A stretch of DNA of 64,000 nt from Atriophallophorus winterbourni (GCA_013407085.1 JACCGJ010006488.1:49453-113452); one strand, 5' to 3'. Numbered from the stretch's first letter, positions 34,676 to 47,903 are shown. Notes: generated by a model not told the origin, from the letters alone. Numbers and translations are program-made.

Positions 34676-34750
34676 TAATTTCGTTTTAATTTCATGTAAG
34701 CTAGGTAAACTATTCCAAGTGAAACAGACACGGAAAGAGTGAAAATAGCT

Positions 34751-36494
34751 TCAACAGTTCAGGAGGGAATGGGGTACGACCAGCACATATTCATCAGTCC
34801 GATCATTCCTCGTATCCCTTCGCGTGAATAAATCCTGTAAGGGATGGTTCGGGGTATGGAATGTTTTGTAAAGTAAGATAAGGTCTCCTCTGATTCGTCG
34901 ATAGGGAAAATCGAACAGATTCATTTGAGCTATCCTTTCTTTATATGGTTTGTTTCGGATGCTGAGAACTAGTTTTGTTGAGTGGTGATAGATTCGCTGC
35001 ATAATTTCTACATCCCTCTTGAGCCACGGAGACCATGACTGCACACCGTATTCCATGACTGGTCTCAAGTATGTATTCATGATCCTTGGGAATATGTTGG
35101 GCGAAAATTTCACAAATACACGTTTGAGTAGATTTAGAACACGTGTTGCTTTTTTAAAGGCAGTATTAATTTGAAGTGATGTTTTTAAACTGGAGCATAT
35201 CCAGACACCCAAAACGTTTTCTTCACTGCAATTTTCAAGGACATGCGAACCTATGTGATATGCAAACTCTACTCGATTCCCCACATTCATGATTCTGCAT
35301 TTGTTGATGTTAAACGGCAGTTTGTTCTTCAACGGCCAGCTGTGAAGCGTATCAAGATCCTTTTGTAATAACAGACAGATTTCTGGACTAGGAATGCTGC
35401 ACCAAATCTTTATGTCGTCCGCAAATAACGAAACGTTACATCGAACAATTTCCGGTATTTCATTGACATGAACCAGAAATAGGATCGGACCAAGGACTGA
35501 ACCTTGGGGTACTCCGTTAGTTGCTGCGATTGGTTTGTATAATGCACCCTTAACACGTACCTGCTTAGTGCGATTTGTTAGTTAGTCATTTAGCCAATTC
35601 AACAACTTTCCAGTGATACCAAGCCTTTCAAACTTCTGAAGTAGTAGGGAATGGTCAACACGATCGAATGCTTTTGATATATCTAAGTAGCATGCGTGTA
35701 TTGTTTGTCCTTTATCTACCGATTATGTCCAATAATCTAGCGTTACCAGTAAATTAGACAAACAGGAATAATTTCGTCTGAATCCATGCTGGTTCCTCGA
35801 AAGCAACTGATTATTCTCGAAATGTTTCATTAGATAGTCGACAATGAGTCGCTCAAGTAATTTTGAAATCACTGGTAACAGAGTAACGGGTCGTTAATGG
35901 GAAACATCGGAGCGATTTCCACCTTTGTAAATTGGAGAAATTATTCCTCGTTTTCAATCTGTAGGAATCACTCCACTTGCCAGTGTTTGCTCGAACAGAT
36001 GAGTAAGTGGTTTGTATACCAAACTCGCAAATTGCTTCAATATTTTCGGTGTTATTCCGTCGGCCCCAGGAGACTTTCCGGTTTTAAGATTAAATAAACC
36101 TTGGAGGACACGTTTCTCAGTGACACTTATTTCACTTAGGGCGACCGTGTTTGATAGTGTTGGATTTGGGCTGTTTATTGCATGTTCTATCGGGTTGAAT
36201 ACCGATGAATAAAACGTGGCTAAAGCATCAGCAGTTTCTGCTGCAGTTGTTGTTGGTCCAACTGATGTGTTCACGGACGCTACTCCAGGTTTCACCTTAG
36301 CTTGATCGTTAACCATACGATATGGTATTTTGGGGTTTCGCTCCATCATGCTTGAAATCACTTCTTGGAAGCACAACTTGTCTTGGATGACAAATTTGTT
36401 TACTTTGCTCCGCAGTAAACGAAATGTTTCCCAGGTCTCGGATGATGGGTTTTGCCGGTGGTGTTGCCAAGCAATGTATCGTACCGTTAACCAC
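34751..36494 (-). pseudogene. CR1-like reverse transcriptase
   Basis: Linker and RT start at 35954-36376 (LKTGKSPGADGITPKILKQF). The palm, with GVPQGS-type and FADDIKIW motifs around 35400-35520, is interrupted by stops. The thumb is intact at 34751-35332 (WLKRDVEIMQRIYHHSTKL, RRIRGDLILLYK). Confidence 0.8.
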
Positions 36495-36521
36495 TTACGA
36501 GTTCGGCTTCTTAATTAAAAT

Positions 36522-37392
36522 TCAAAGTTTTTTTCTTGAGTTCTTGAGGACATATTCGGAGCTCACTTCGATTGAACTTTTGAGATTAGATATTAGCCAT
36601 ATCCAAAAGTCATGTACTTTGCTGGTTTCCGGTTGGCAGTTAAACGTGTTTTTCAGAGCATCACTCAACGCCATAGTGTTGATCCGCCTAACTCTTTTAC
36701 GGGCATCATTTGTTCTTACAGCTTCAAAAAGATAGTCAAACTGGATGACGACGTGATCACTTAGTCCCAGTGGACTTTCGTAAGCAACGTTATCAATGTC
36801 ATGTTCATTGCTTGCCAGAACGAGATCTAAGAGTGAGGGTAAATCGTTTCCGCGGTATCGGGTATTACATGTAATGTGGTTATGAAGAGGAATACCGCCA
36901 AACAACTCACTGAATGCGCGCTCGATGGAGTGTTCTGAGTAAATGGTAATGCTCTGCAAATTCAGTAAATTGAAGTCACCGATAATCAAAAATCCACAAG
37001 TGTATCTGGAAGTAACCATGCGAATTTTATCCAGTAGAACCAGATTGTAAGTTTCCTGTGCAGACGGTGGGCGATATACTACTCCTAAAACACAGTCTTC
37101 GCAGTTAGCTAGTCGGATTGAGCACCAGAGTGTATCAAGCAATCTCACGGCACATACGGTTTTGGCTATAATACAAAGCTACTCCTCCTCCTCTGGTTTC
37201 ACGGTCATGACGAATAAGTGACATTCCTGATAATTCGAGTTCATAATTTGTTTGCTGGGTCTGCAGCCACGTTTCCGTTACGGCGATGATGTCTTGTGAA
37301 CATTTCAGAAAAACTGCACGCAGTTCACCGATTTTGTTTCCTAGACATTGTGCGTTGGTGTAGATGCATTTCATGGTTGTTTTTCTTAACAA
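36522..37392 (-). pseudogene. CR1-like endonuclease domain
   Basis: APE-type endonuclease. It begins MKCIYTNAQCLGNKIGELRA, with ITETWL-like VTETWLQ, then GGGVALYY. After a frameshift at about 37140 comes VLGVVYRPPS, IIGDFN and SDHVVIQFDY. The catalytic Glu, Asp and His positions are all present across the two frames. Confidence 0.8.
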
Positions 37393-37436
37393 GGATGGGG
37401 TGTGGGGAAGAAGGCTAGTGGAGTGCAGAATTTATG

Positions 37437-38585
37437 TTAGGCCGATTCCTCCAGAGTCGGCAACTGAAGGTTTTTCGCTTGCAGGGATGCTTGATCGTTT
37501 TGGAGTTGTACTGCTGGGATACAGTGATCTATCGTATCATCTGAAATTGTTTCTGACACGTCAACAACTGATTGACTTGGTAGTGTTTCTATTGAACTCA
37601 GTGGTGCATCTATCTTTCCAATATGGTGTTTCGATGCACCTAGTCTAATTTCTCGCTGGATTATTCTGCGGCCATTTTCACAACGAGGTTTGACCGTGTT
37701 CAACATATCATTATGCAAGAACGTTATTTTGAGGGGCTTATGACCGATGCCCTTATAATTCGGAGATTTGGGGATGCGGAATGTGTCCGCCAAAGCTACA
37801 TCATGCAAACCAAGTATATCACTGAGTAATCTCCATTGTAACTGAACGTGTTTGCGCGGCACCGCTTTATCAGTTGCTTCATCAGCTTCTGGAACTTCCA
37901 AAAGGATTATACTTCGATCATCCCTCTGTTCCGTTTGGTTTTTTTGCTTGTCCTTTCGGGCCCTTTCCTACCAGGGCACATCAGCAAAGATCCTTGCAGT
38001 GGTTTCTGAACGCTCCTTACGCAGGAGAAAAGCGGATAGTAAGTAAGTAAGTAAGTAAGTGAGTAAGTAAGTAAGTAGTAAGTTTTCAAGATCCCTTTCA
38101 GAGTGAACCGTGATTCTAAGCAATCTTGGCTGGTCCAGATTCAAAGAAGTAGGTTGACGACTCAGTCGTATCAATGATAGTGGTTTAACTGTCTCTAAGT
38201 CCATGTCGTTGCACAACCTTTTCCATTCTTCTTTATCGTGCTTTGTCCTGACCCCTAGTAAGATGGCACTCGTTTCCTTCACGTTGGTGCAAATCACGCT
38301 TAGTCCATGGACTGAATGTACACTGTGTGTTTGGCGCTTTCGCTGGTGACTGGACGTTTCGACTACCTTAGATCGAATACCTATAGTGTCTACTTTGGGA
38401 GTGTTTTGCACGATGACTTTTGGTTTTGAACCTAAGGGTTTTCGCTGATCCTTCGGATGAGCAGGTGGCTTTGGCTTCGTATCTTTTTGCGGACCAGGGA
38501 TGTTTCTGGCAGACAAACCTTTAACAATCGCATTTGTAAAGGTGGCCTTTTGATGAAAAGAACGCTCCCCAAGACACTCCGGCAC
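37437..38585 (-). pseudogene. CR1-like ORF1 (nucleic-acid-binding protein) with a microsatellite
   Basis: Two frames (37968-38585 and 37437-37901) form one ORF1: a basic Pro/Lys-rich N-terminus, then an RRM-like region (LSLIRLSRQPTSLN, later SIILLEVPEAD). A run of TTAC repeats inside it (plus strand 38037-38083, taagtaag) inserts repeated Leu-Leu-Thr-Tyr residues between ERDLENLL and LRKERSETT. In-frame stops follow near 37970-37975. Confidence 0.65.
38037..38083. repeat. (TAAG)n microsatellite inside a LINE ORF1
   Basis: About eleven near-perfect tetranucleotides with one gtgag interruption. Confidence 0.9.
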
Positions 38586-39177
38586 ATTTGCAACAGCTGA
38601 ACCTTCGTGTTGAAAGATCGAAGATTTAGCGTTTATCTGACTGGTATTACCGTCAGTGGTTTCCGATTTATTGAAAAATATATTGGCAAACTGAGAATTT
38701 TGATGATATCAACTGAACGGCACTTACATAGACAAGGGTCAAACGATGATAAAATCCATTAATTTCAGATCGACGTGAAAGATATTAGTACTACCGAGCA
38801 GAATTGCTGTATAAGAAATCATCATCTGCGTAACATGAGTATTGATTATGGAAATCTATCTATGAATGCTATAATAATGGGTTATAAATATTTTTCCCCT
38901 TTTTTTAAAAAAGGAATTCATTTAACCAACAGTATCGGATCGTCATCCTTACTGTTCATTTTCACTCAGTGTTCCATATTCTATCATTATTCAGTTTGTT
39001 AAAATATTTTAAACGCATGTATTATTGCATGTCTTTGGGTACATGGCCAAAGATAATCAATTTTTAAAATCATTTGATCTCTGTTACGTTCCCTGATGTG
39101 GGTGTCAGCATTTAACCTAATTGGGATCATTTTTATCAATCAATCAGTTGAGGTTTCAAACTATTCTGAAATTTCAG

Positions 39178-39444
39178 TTTCACCATCGGATGCCAATGTG
39201 TCTGTACGCGTGTTCTATCGCATCGGCCGTTTTGTTGATAATCTTCTTTGGATTCGCGTGTGGATCGTTTGGACAAGTGATGCGTTATGTCTCACCGCAT
39301 GAAAACCGACAGGATTTAGGTTTAAATTTGGTGGGCATGAGCGACCGCATCGCTGTCGATTTGTCAGAATTCATCGAAGAAGGATTAGAATCCCTGCAGA
39401 CAGAATTTTCCAAAGCGTTACTTTCAGCGCTAACTTTAGATGCG
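39178..39444 (+). CDS. prom: Prominin-like exon 2: membrane segment 2
   Basis: Residues 144-232, phase 0 at both ends (acceptor atttcag, donor GTAAGT). A short cytoplasmic link leads into helix 2 (CLYACSIASAVLLIIFFGFA), then the start of extracellular loop 1 with an acidic helical stretch (DLSEFIEEGLESLQTEF). The frame stays open into the intron upstream, but that part (39121-39177) is intronic by phase and acceptor choice. Confidence 0.85.
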
Positions 39445-39789
39445 GTAAGTTTTAGATTGACGAATTTCAAAATTGAATGACTGCAAAGGTTCAACAGCAA
39501 AATATTGTCAAATAAAGAAGCAGTTTCTGGATCCTAAATTGCTTACGTTGTGTTTAATAAAATTTGCAAAACATTCGTCTACCGCACCATGGTGAATTGA
39601 GCGAAAATATATAAATAACCTTCATCAGAATGCGAAACAAAGAAGTCCCTGAAAGCTTTTGAAAAGTGAAACTATTTGACATTGCGTCCTGAATTGTGAC
39701 AGAAAGTTGATATTGTGCATCATGCATTGGGCCTCGGGAGCACATTGTTGATTTTATTTCGTCACACTTGAACTTTCACGTATGGGATA

Positions 39790-39985
39790 ATTACAAGCTG
39801 ATGGTGAAGAAAAATGATGATTAACGGTACATGCGTACTAAATGCTTTACTATATGGCAACGAAATCTGCACCATCCACCCAAAACACGAAAGTAAGCTG
39901 ATGGCTTTCCGTTTAAGGAGCTTCTGTTGGGTCGTGAACATATTTTACAAAAGCAAACTAGAAAAACCACTTACTAACGCTGGTC
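39790..39985 (+). pseudogene. RTE-like LINE fragment, sense, inverted relative to its neighbour
   Basis: The plus-strand frame has MMINGTCVLNALLYGNE and HESKLMAFRLRS, clearly the same protein region as MMVYSACVLNALLYGSE and HERKLNAFHLRS in the antisense RTE next door. More diverged, so older. Confidence 0.75.
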
Positions 39986-40037
39986 TACAAATTGTTGTTG
40001 TTGGCCTCCGTCGTTCAATGTCGACCATGGATGTACA

Positions 40038-41869
40038 TCACATCGCATGAGTTTCATGTTTTGAAACTTTTTGAAAGACTAAACAGTCCGATTCGGGAGG
40101 AACAATCTCTCCCGCAGCGCTTGCAACGATAGTCAAACTCTGTTGTATTGCATCAGTTGCACGCCGGCGGCGTGATCTGCGTTCAGCAGCCAGGAGCTGT
40201 ATTTGCTCCTCCCCGGCTTGCAGTCGACGCTTTACACAATGCCTCCAAAGTGAGCGGTCAAGAGCAAGTTCTTCCCAGCTTGCGGGGTCAATGTCAAGAG
40301 CTTTCATATCTCTTTTGCAAACATCTTTGTACCGCAAGTGCGGTCTGCCCAATGGTCGACTTCCTAATTGCAACTCACCGTAGAGTAGATCTTTCGGAAT
40401 ACGACCATTTTCCATTCTATAGACATGACCAAGCCACCGCAGGCGGCGCTGACGTAATAGGGTGAACATGCTCTGTAGACCAGCTTTTGAAAGCACTTCA
40501 GCGTTAGTCACTCTGTCCATCCACGATATGTTCAAGATACGACGGATGCTTCGTAGATGGAAAGCATTCAGCTTCCGTTCGTGTCTTGCGTGGGTGGTCC
40601 AGGTTTCACTGCCGTATAGTAAAGCATTTAGTACGCACGCGCTGTATACCATCATCTTTGTCTTTACAGTCAGCTTGCGGTTACCCCAAACACGAGAGTT
40701 CAATCGGGACAAAATGACAGCTGCTCTGCCAATCCGCTAATCAATCTCCGTGTCTAGCGAGAGGTTTATCGAAATGGTTGTTGAACCAAGAATGCGAAAT
40801 GATGTACTGGTCGAGTGACGTTTCCAACAGTGATGATTGGGGCGAAAACCGGAAACCACAGGTCCACGGAATATAAACAACTACAAGTACTGTGTTGGGG
40901 CTTCTACAACCGGTTCAGGTTGAAAAGCGTGCCATCACTTCGCGTGCGTATGTAAATGCCTTCTGTTCTCGTCTTAAAAGCGTGCTTCAGAAACAGAGCA
41001 AAGAAAATGCCGAACAGCGTGGGAGAAAGAACACACCCTTGTTTGACGCCTCGGCGAATTTCAAATGCTTCTGAAATGCAACCGTTAAAATGGACTGAGC
41101 CTTTCATGCCTGAGTGGAACGAAATAACGAGTCTCAGCAGCCTTGGGGGCAGCCTATCAGATCAAGCATTTTGAAAAGACCCTCCCTGCTGACGTAGTTC
41201 GAATGCCTTCGTTAAATCAATAAAAACAGCGTATAATGGCATACGCTGTTCCCGACACTTTTCTTGAAGTGGTCTCAGGGAGAAGATCATGTCAACGGTT
41301 GATCTTCCCTTGCAGAAGCCACATTGAGATTCGGAGTAAATTCTATCAGCTCAAACTTGCAGCCGGAACTGTAAGACTTTAGCAAACAATTTCCCTACAA
41401 CATTCAAGAGGGAGATTCCTCTGTAATTGTTGCAGTCGCCTCTGTCACCCTTATTCTTAAATAGCGTGATGATCTTTGTGTCTCGCATCTCTTGTGGGAC
41501 ACCCCCCTCCTGCCAGCACTGAAGAAGCAAATGGTAAAGAGGCTGTAATAATGCTGCTCTACCGCATTTGATGAGCTCAGGTGGAATTCCGTCGTCACCA
41601 GGGGCCTTCCCATTCGCTAAGCGGTCGATTGCCTTATTGAGCTCATCAAGAGTAGGAGGGGTATCTAGATATTCAATGGTCGGCAACCGTTCGACATTTT
41701 CAAGTGCATGCGGTAGAACCGTACTGTCCCTAGAGTAGAGGGAGGAGAAGTGCTCTACCCATCTTTCCATCTGTTGAGTTTTGTCGACAATCGGCTTACC
41801 AGATAAAGACTTAATGGGAGCCGTTTTAAGTTTGTTTGGGCCAATGGCTCTCTTGATCCCATCATACAT
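40038..41869 (-). pseudogene. RTE-like reverse transcriptase and C-terminal domain
   Basis: Fingers at 41351-41869, a palm piece at 40904-41107 and the C-terminal part at 40038-40712. The segment between the last two has lost the catalytic aspartate pair and the EPVHHFTYLGS region that the copy at 47915-48734 retains. Confidence 0.8.
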
Positions 41870-42243
41870 ACCGTGAAAATTGCCGGTATCCGCAGCTTTT
41901 TGGATATTGAGGCTAACTTCAGTCCAATAGTCGTTTGCACAACGCCTTGCAGTCTGTTGGACCTTATTTCTAGCTGCTCTTAGAAGACGTAAGTTTTAAT
42001 CTGTTGGCATACCTTTGAACCTCAAGAATGCTGAGCGTTTCTCATCCAGCACAGCAGTCATCTCAGAAGCGTTTGCTTCGAACCAGTCGCTCGTTCGAGC
42101 TTTCTTCGGACCGAAAGTGGAAAGTGCGACTCGGCATATGCAGCTTTTTATCAATTTCCAGTTTTCTGAAGCAGATTCAAGTGGGGTTGTCTTGTTGAAC
42201 TCGTCCGTGAAGGCTTTTGCGAATCTCGCAGTTAGATTAGGTT

Positions 42244-43168
42244 TCACATGCGAGTGACGTCTATCCTAGGCTTAGCAGACAATTTGGTGCGGTGAAATCT
42301 CGTGTGGGGGAGCTTCAGTTTTGCACAGACCAGTGAATGATCAGTGTCACAGTCTGCGCTTTGATATGATCTGGTGAGGAGCACGCATCCTATATTAGTA
42401 CGCTTAACAAGAATAAGATCAAGCTGATGCCAATGCTTAGAGCGAGGATGTTTCCAAGAGACTTTATGCTGTGGTTTTGTTTGAAAGAAAGTGTTACTGA
42501 CACAAAGATTAAACTGTGTGCACAATTCTAAAAGGCGTTGCCCATTTTCATTGGTTTTACCTACACCGAACCTTCCGAGAAAGTTTCGCCAAGACTCGTA
42601 ATCTGCACCAACTCTTGCATTGAAATCACCCAATACCACTACACAGTTTTTCTGTGGCACGTTTTTCAGGACGGCTGTGAGGTTATGATAAAAAGCGTCT
42701 TTTCCAGCAGGCGTCGCAGAGAGCGTCGGTGCATAAACGTTGACCAACGTAATGGTACCAGTAATGCACCTCAGATTTAGAAGTCCAAATCCGTTCGCTC
42801 CCGCTGCTGCTCGGTTCTGTTGCTTTTAATATGTCGTTTCGCACGGCAAACCCAACTCCATGCAGTCGAGGCTCATCGGAACCTCTTCCTTTCCAAAAGA
42901 ATGTGTAATCACTTTCTGTTAGCCTACCAGTGTCTGGTAAGCGCGTCTCTTGTAGGGCAGCCACGTCGACATTCAGCCTCTTTAGCTCGTTGTTAATCAC
43001 GGCGGACTTTCTAACGCCTCTGATATTCGAGACGTCGTCATGAAATCCTGGAAGCATGGACCGGACGTTCCAGGTTCCAAGTTTCAGAACTGACATTTGT
43101 TGTTTGGTATTTCGATTCTCTGGTGCGGAAAAATACAGTCTGCTTGTCGGTTGATTCCTAATCCCCAT
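42244..43168 (-). pseudogene. RTE-like endonuclease
   Basis: Two overlapping frames. N-terminal half 42683-43168 (TWNVRS, AALQETRLP, FFWKGRG); C-terminal half 42244-42747 (VNVYAPT, VVLGDFNARVG, QLDLILVKR, TDHSLVCAKL). One frameshift near 42760 is the main damage. Confidence 0.8.
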
Positions 43169-43600
43169 GCACCCAATGAGGATAGCAGACCGTGGCGAGA
43201 CGGCACCTTATTGACTGGGGGCTGCCTAGCTTGAGGCGGGCGGTAGCCGTCCAATGAGACCTGGAAGTCTCTCCCACCGTCGAAAGCAGCCCCAGGCGCT
43301 TAGCTCTACGCCAGTCGAGCCATAGCTTTTAACCGGTATCTGCTGCTTCCCGTGTTATTTTCCGTAGAAGCGGAATGGAGTGTCCTCTCCATTGGTGCGT
43401 TGTGATGTACGCCAGGTCAGTTCAATATGGAGAACTAGCTGTTGCCCATGCAGCAAGTGCTCCCTCTCCACGGCACCACTGGAACCAAAGGAACAGCTAG
43501 GCTGATACGTTTGGACAACGATGCCGTCGCAGGAGCTGGCAGGACGAAGTTGAATAAACTTCGGACTGCCTAACGGGACTCCGGCTCCGGACGATTGTAT

Positions 43601-46600
43601 ATATTATCAGGATTAATAACAAGCATCCCATAGATAAAGAATAAACGCCACGGTAGTTTGCCAAAATCAAACGGTTATTTACATTAGACAATAAATATGA
43701 TGATGACATTAAAACGGGAAAATGAATGTTTGTGGAGCACTATAACTGCTCACAGATATCCATTGTACTAGAATCTAAGCGATTACATAAATCACACACT
43801 AGATTTAATAATCCAAGTATACGTAAATCGTTTATTAAAATCATCTTGAAATGGTGAAATCATGGTCAGTTTAACAATTGTAAATCAAAGAAAGTCCATG
43901 CCACTCAATACCATGCACCATAGAATGCTTGGTATAATAAAAAACATCAAAAACTAATACAAGCAATGAGAATAACACCTATGCATAACAATAACACTCG
44001 AGTGTATATCAGAGATTATACAAAACAGTTCATATAATATTCAGGGTTCAGGCCTAGACATAATACCTCATAAAAACTGATAAACCAGAGTTATGAACAA
44101 TAATGAAAATAGCGGTTCAAAGGTTGTCACAGCCGTGGGTGGTAGTAGGAATGAGCCACTGCTATCAATCAAATGCTCCCACGTGACGTGCGTCTCAAGT
44201 CAATCAACTCCAACTCCTAGCCGGTACGAGTGGCTTTCACGTCCCCGGCGTAACTGCACTAACGGACATGAAAAGTTTCGAAGGTGGGTGACTGATGCCT
44301 TAAAACCAGTCCGCTCCTGGTAGATGGTAGATCGTCAGTCATTGGCAGTTCATCTGGAGCAACTGGTCTACGGATTATGTTCACTTTAATAAGACGGCGG
44401 AGTCTACGCTGTCTCTCTCATATACATAGAATAGAAAATTGTCGTTTTCAAATATGTTTAATTTATAGGGAGTGGAATGCAAGTAATCGACTATTTAGCA
44501 AATCGCACTAGCGGTAAAAATACTTTCACAAAAGGTATATGAAAGCTCTTGACATTATCCGTACCAGTTGGGAAGTACTTGCATTTGACTTCTCTTTTTA
44601 AATTCACTGTTAATACCGTCATCTACAAGCGGGCTAAGGGGTCACACGTCTCAACACTGCTTTCAGAGTACTATTTTCTTGTTTTGATTGTTCTTCCGAA
44701 TCGAATCGTTTCGTCATCCGAACCACTGGGATCATAAATTCACCATGCGCTTGTGATGTACATTTACAGTTGACATCAACCGTAGACTGCCAACCACGTA
44801 CATATGGATAGGAATGCATACATGTATAGAACTTTTTCTTATTTCTACATACGGAGCTTATCAGCCAGTGGTGAGAATCTACATAGGCTAAATTTGGCAA
44901 TGATTACAATCAAATTCTCCCTTGTGGTATACACACGTAGGGAAGGTCTTCAGAAAATAACGCCGAAACTATATCTAGTGTGCAGTCTCATAGACAGTTT
45001 GCTGATAAACAACACCAACTCTCTATTAATTTTCTCTTCTCGTGGACGATTATCGTTAATTCGCCAAACTGCCCAGATGTTTATGCGATCAACAAAATCA
45101 ATAGAAATGTATCTGCCATACCCATCAGACCAGAAATAACAACCACAAGTAGTGGTTAGTATATTACTGAACGACAAATAATTTGGAGCAAAGACAATCC
45201 ATTCGATGCTATCGATGAGAACAATTAACTATGACTCTGAGTGATAAATTCGTAACTACGCAGTACGCAAAAATTCGGATGCTATTTTCAAATAATTATT
45301 CCACTTGATGCTTAACGGAAATTCATTTCCGCCATCTGGATTTCACCGCTGTGAGCGCCATTTATCTGTTTAGTTATTCGAAATCCATTCAACATAGAAA
45401 AGGCAAATCTGGGCGATCAATTAACATAGTGATGCTAAACTGACGAGCATTTCGGATCGCTGGCACAACCTGTACTTACGCCTTTCTGATAGATTCGTGT
45501 CGATCGCCCTCACATTGCCATGCGAAGTTTATGCAAGCTTCGGCTCGCCAAATAAAATTTGATTACCATAAATTTGACGTTTCACAATTGCTCCGATTGC
45601 CAGAAGGGCATCAGATTTCGCTTACATCTTTCTTCTATGAATCTGGAATCCACGGGGTGACGCTTATGTCCGATATCATGAAAACGAAACACTGCAGGAT
45701 ATGAGTTCACCAGTTGGCTAACATGCTCTGAGGCCAAATCTTCGACAAATCTGAATAATCACTGTAATGGGGAAATTTGCAACCAAGTGAAGTTTGGACC
45801 ACGAAACAATAGACGGACAGATGATATCTACTAACTATTGTGCGACACTGGAGATATGATTGTAACATGAAATTCTAGCGCATACTAATGCTCACGAGAT
45901 GAGAGCACACAGCACGAGTGAGCATTTAAAATCACGAGGCGCGAACATCTAAAATAATTTTAAAATTGTTTGTCTATGAAAACATTCTAAGAAATAGTTT
46001 GTATTACGCTGCTAACATGGAGTTTCTAAATGTGTTTCTGGTCAAGTGTATAAATAATTATTTGTTGCTAGGTATATGAATAACATGATAACTTAATTTG
46101 ACTGGCTTTTATAAAATCCCAATGTCAATTTATCTACTTGGTTTTAACTATGTATATGGCACTAGCAGGCTCTATCTACTCCCAGCAAGCAAATAGCAGT
46201 GGCATGTATCATATGATCAGCTTAAAAGCGGATATTCATTGAATTTGTCTACGTGTGATTTATCAAAACCTAGTTGATACGTTGTACGGATTTGAACAGT
46301 ACAATTTAACACAAAATAGCTACCGGTAAGTTTGAGATAAACAATTTCCCTTATATGCCCTTTGTGTCTAAACGGTCTAGTATGATAAACAAGGTTGATT
46401 GAATACCACTATGAAGCGAACTAACGAAGTAACCCACGCTCAATGCCCGACGAGTTCCACTATACGTATCACAAGAACAATAGTACCTAGAATATAATAA
46501 ATTATTTACTGAATTCCGAACTACTGACATTGGTTCGAACGATAAACTCGATGAGAACATAAGTAGTTTAAAGTCTCCAATCATTTGCAAAAAGGTACTT

Positions 46601-46693
46601 GAAAATAAGTTGTACCTAATAATAACACAAGTAACTTGTTTCTTCACAAGTGCTAATGAATTTCTTCCTCCTCCATATTTTTCTCAAATCTAG
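43601..46693. other. Remainder of prominin intron 2
   Basis: AT-rich unique sequence with no recognised gene or repeat family. It ends with a pyrimidine-rich tract before the exon 3 acceptor. Confidence 0.6.
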
Positions 46694-46957
46694 GATATTG
46701 AACACAACGCCTTTAGCACTATGGTTACGAATATTGAAGAACAAATCGATTTTGAAAAGTTGATAAATGACGCCACTCCCGTTCTGCAGAAGGTTACGTC
46801 AAAGTTCGTGAATCCGCGTGATGCGATGACGAGGGTAATTGAAGTCGTAAACGATTTGCAAGCGGATCAGGAAGCTTTGGTCGCCGAGGTTGACCGCCTG
46901 AATGCCAATTTAGTGGCAAAGTGTAACGAAAATTTTCATATCTGCCAAAATCCAGAA
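46694..46957 (+). CDS. prom: Prominin-like exon 3: loop 1
   Basis: Residues 233-320, acceptor ttttctcaaatctag. Mostly helical, ending in a C-x6-C pair (KCNENFHICQNPE) that matches the conserved cysteine pair in the first prominin loop. The donor is weak: GTGTGT at 46958 gives phase 0, which exon 4 requires; GT at 46960 or 46962 would break the frame. Confidence 0.8.
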
Positions 46958-47229
46958 GTGTGTTTGAATTTTCCTTATTTTTAGTTTTTAGATTAATTTT
47001 AATGCATATCCGTAATCAGTTTCCGGTAAACTGGATTCATCCAATTTTTTTAAGTTTTTATTCTGCGTGAAAATAAAGTTGCAACCTTGCTTATTTCGGT
47101 TTCAAATTAGAAATATACGAGAATAATAAGAGGTCCGACTATTGAATATATATTCGATATAAAAATTGATAATTATTGATTTCGGAAATTACTTAGAATA
47201 TTTAATTTTTTGTGCTTCATTATGAAAAA

Positions 47230-47690
47230 ATCATTGAAAGTTAATCATCCAGACGACCCGACCTGAAGATATCATCTTCTTCAGCTCAGCTTCCATAAAT
47301 ACCTCCAAGCATACCATGGTTCGAAAAGGCAACTCCCTGCTCGGATTCATTTATCATAGGGTGATTAAAGTGGTTTCTCGATTGTGTAATCTACCATTTG
47401 AGAAGCGACCTACTAGAATCGAGTAGAGGCACATCCGAGATGACCTAATACTGATATGCCGTATAATTCATATTGAGTCCTGCGCACTCAGGTAGCTGTT
47501 TAAAATTGGTTGTAATATCTCTCTACTCAGTCAAAATCTCACCATTCAGAAATCAGATTCTCGATTAAACTGTCGCCTAAACATTCATGTAGTCCGTGTA
47601 TGCTTTCTGTGGAACAGTTTACAGTCAGAAGTTGTGCTCTCACGGAATAAAGGGATATTCAAACAAACGATCTTTTATTTTGAATAATAG
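47230..47690 (+). pseudogene. CR1-like LINE C-terminal fragment, sense, in intron 3
   Basis: Broken plus-strand frames encode an FTIQKSDSRLNCRLNIHVVR piece followed by FLWNSLQSEVVLSRNKGIFK, the typical end of a CR1-group RT protein (usual form WNSLPxEVVxxxxxxxFK). Heavily decayed. Confidence 0.6.
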
Positions 47691-47903
47691 TGTGCTGGCT
47701 ACAGTTTACTGAAACCCATTAAAGCTCTCTTTTATCGCACGAACTTGAAAAAAAAACAAATTTAGCCAAACAAATTTCTGGCTGACATTTTTGCAAATCA
47801 TGTCAAACTTGGAAATACTTTTAGGTATCCTTCGAACCACATGTGAGCAAACATGAAAGTACGATTTGTTTAACATTCAAACGTATACCCCATGGTATTG
47901 TAC

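Larger units (their letters stand above)
34187..38700 (-). mobile_element. CR1-like LINE, near full length, in prominin intron 1
   Basis: Antisense to the host gene. Reading 5' to 3' on the minus strand: ORF1 (about 38700-37437), endonuclease (37392-36522), reverse transcriptase (36494-34751) and a 3' UTR with the family-conserved block catcctatggttattgttaa in altered form. Each domain is recognisable, but frames are broken near 37140, 36310, 35890 and 35570, so the copy is inactive. Confidence 0.85.
39986..43600 (-). mobile_element. RTE-like LINE, near full length, in prominin intron 2
   Basis: Antisense to the host gene. From 5' to 3' on the minus strand: a GC-richer leader (43600-43170); an APE endonuclease with KLGTWNVRSM, ETRLPDTGRL and GDFNARVG (43168-42244); a linker; RT with NGKAPGDDGIPPELIKCG, NYRGISLLNVVGK and RRGVKQGCVLSPTLF (41869-40904); a C-terminal domain ending in LRYKDVCKRDMKALDIDPAS (40712-40038); and a tail of CAA repeats. 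The part that should hold the FADD box, around 40740-40905, is deleted or scrambled, and several frameshifts are present, so the copy is inactive. The short 3' repeat tail and domain order are typical of the RTE clade. Confidence 0.85.

Noticed and set aside
34775..34810. CTGATGAA on the minus strand in the CR1 thumb region
   Set aside because: Coding sequence (RTDEYVLV) with no helix II or GAAA box.
40148..40465. 105-codon plus-strand frame, repeated at 48070-48387
   Set aside because: Antisense shadow of the RTE C-terminal domain; repeated only because the LINE is.
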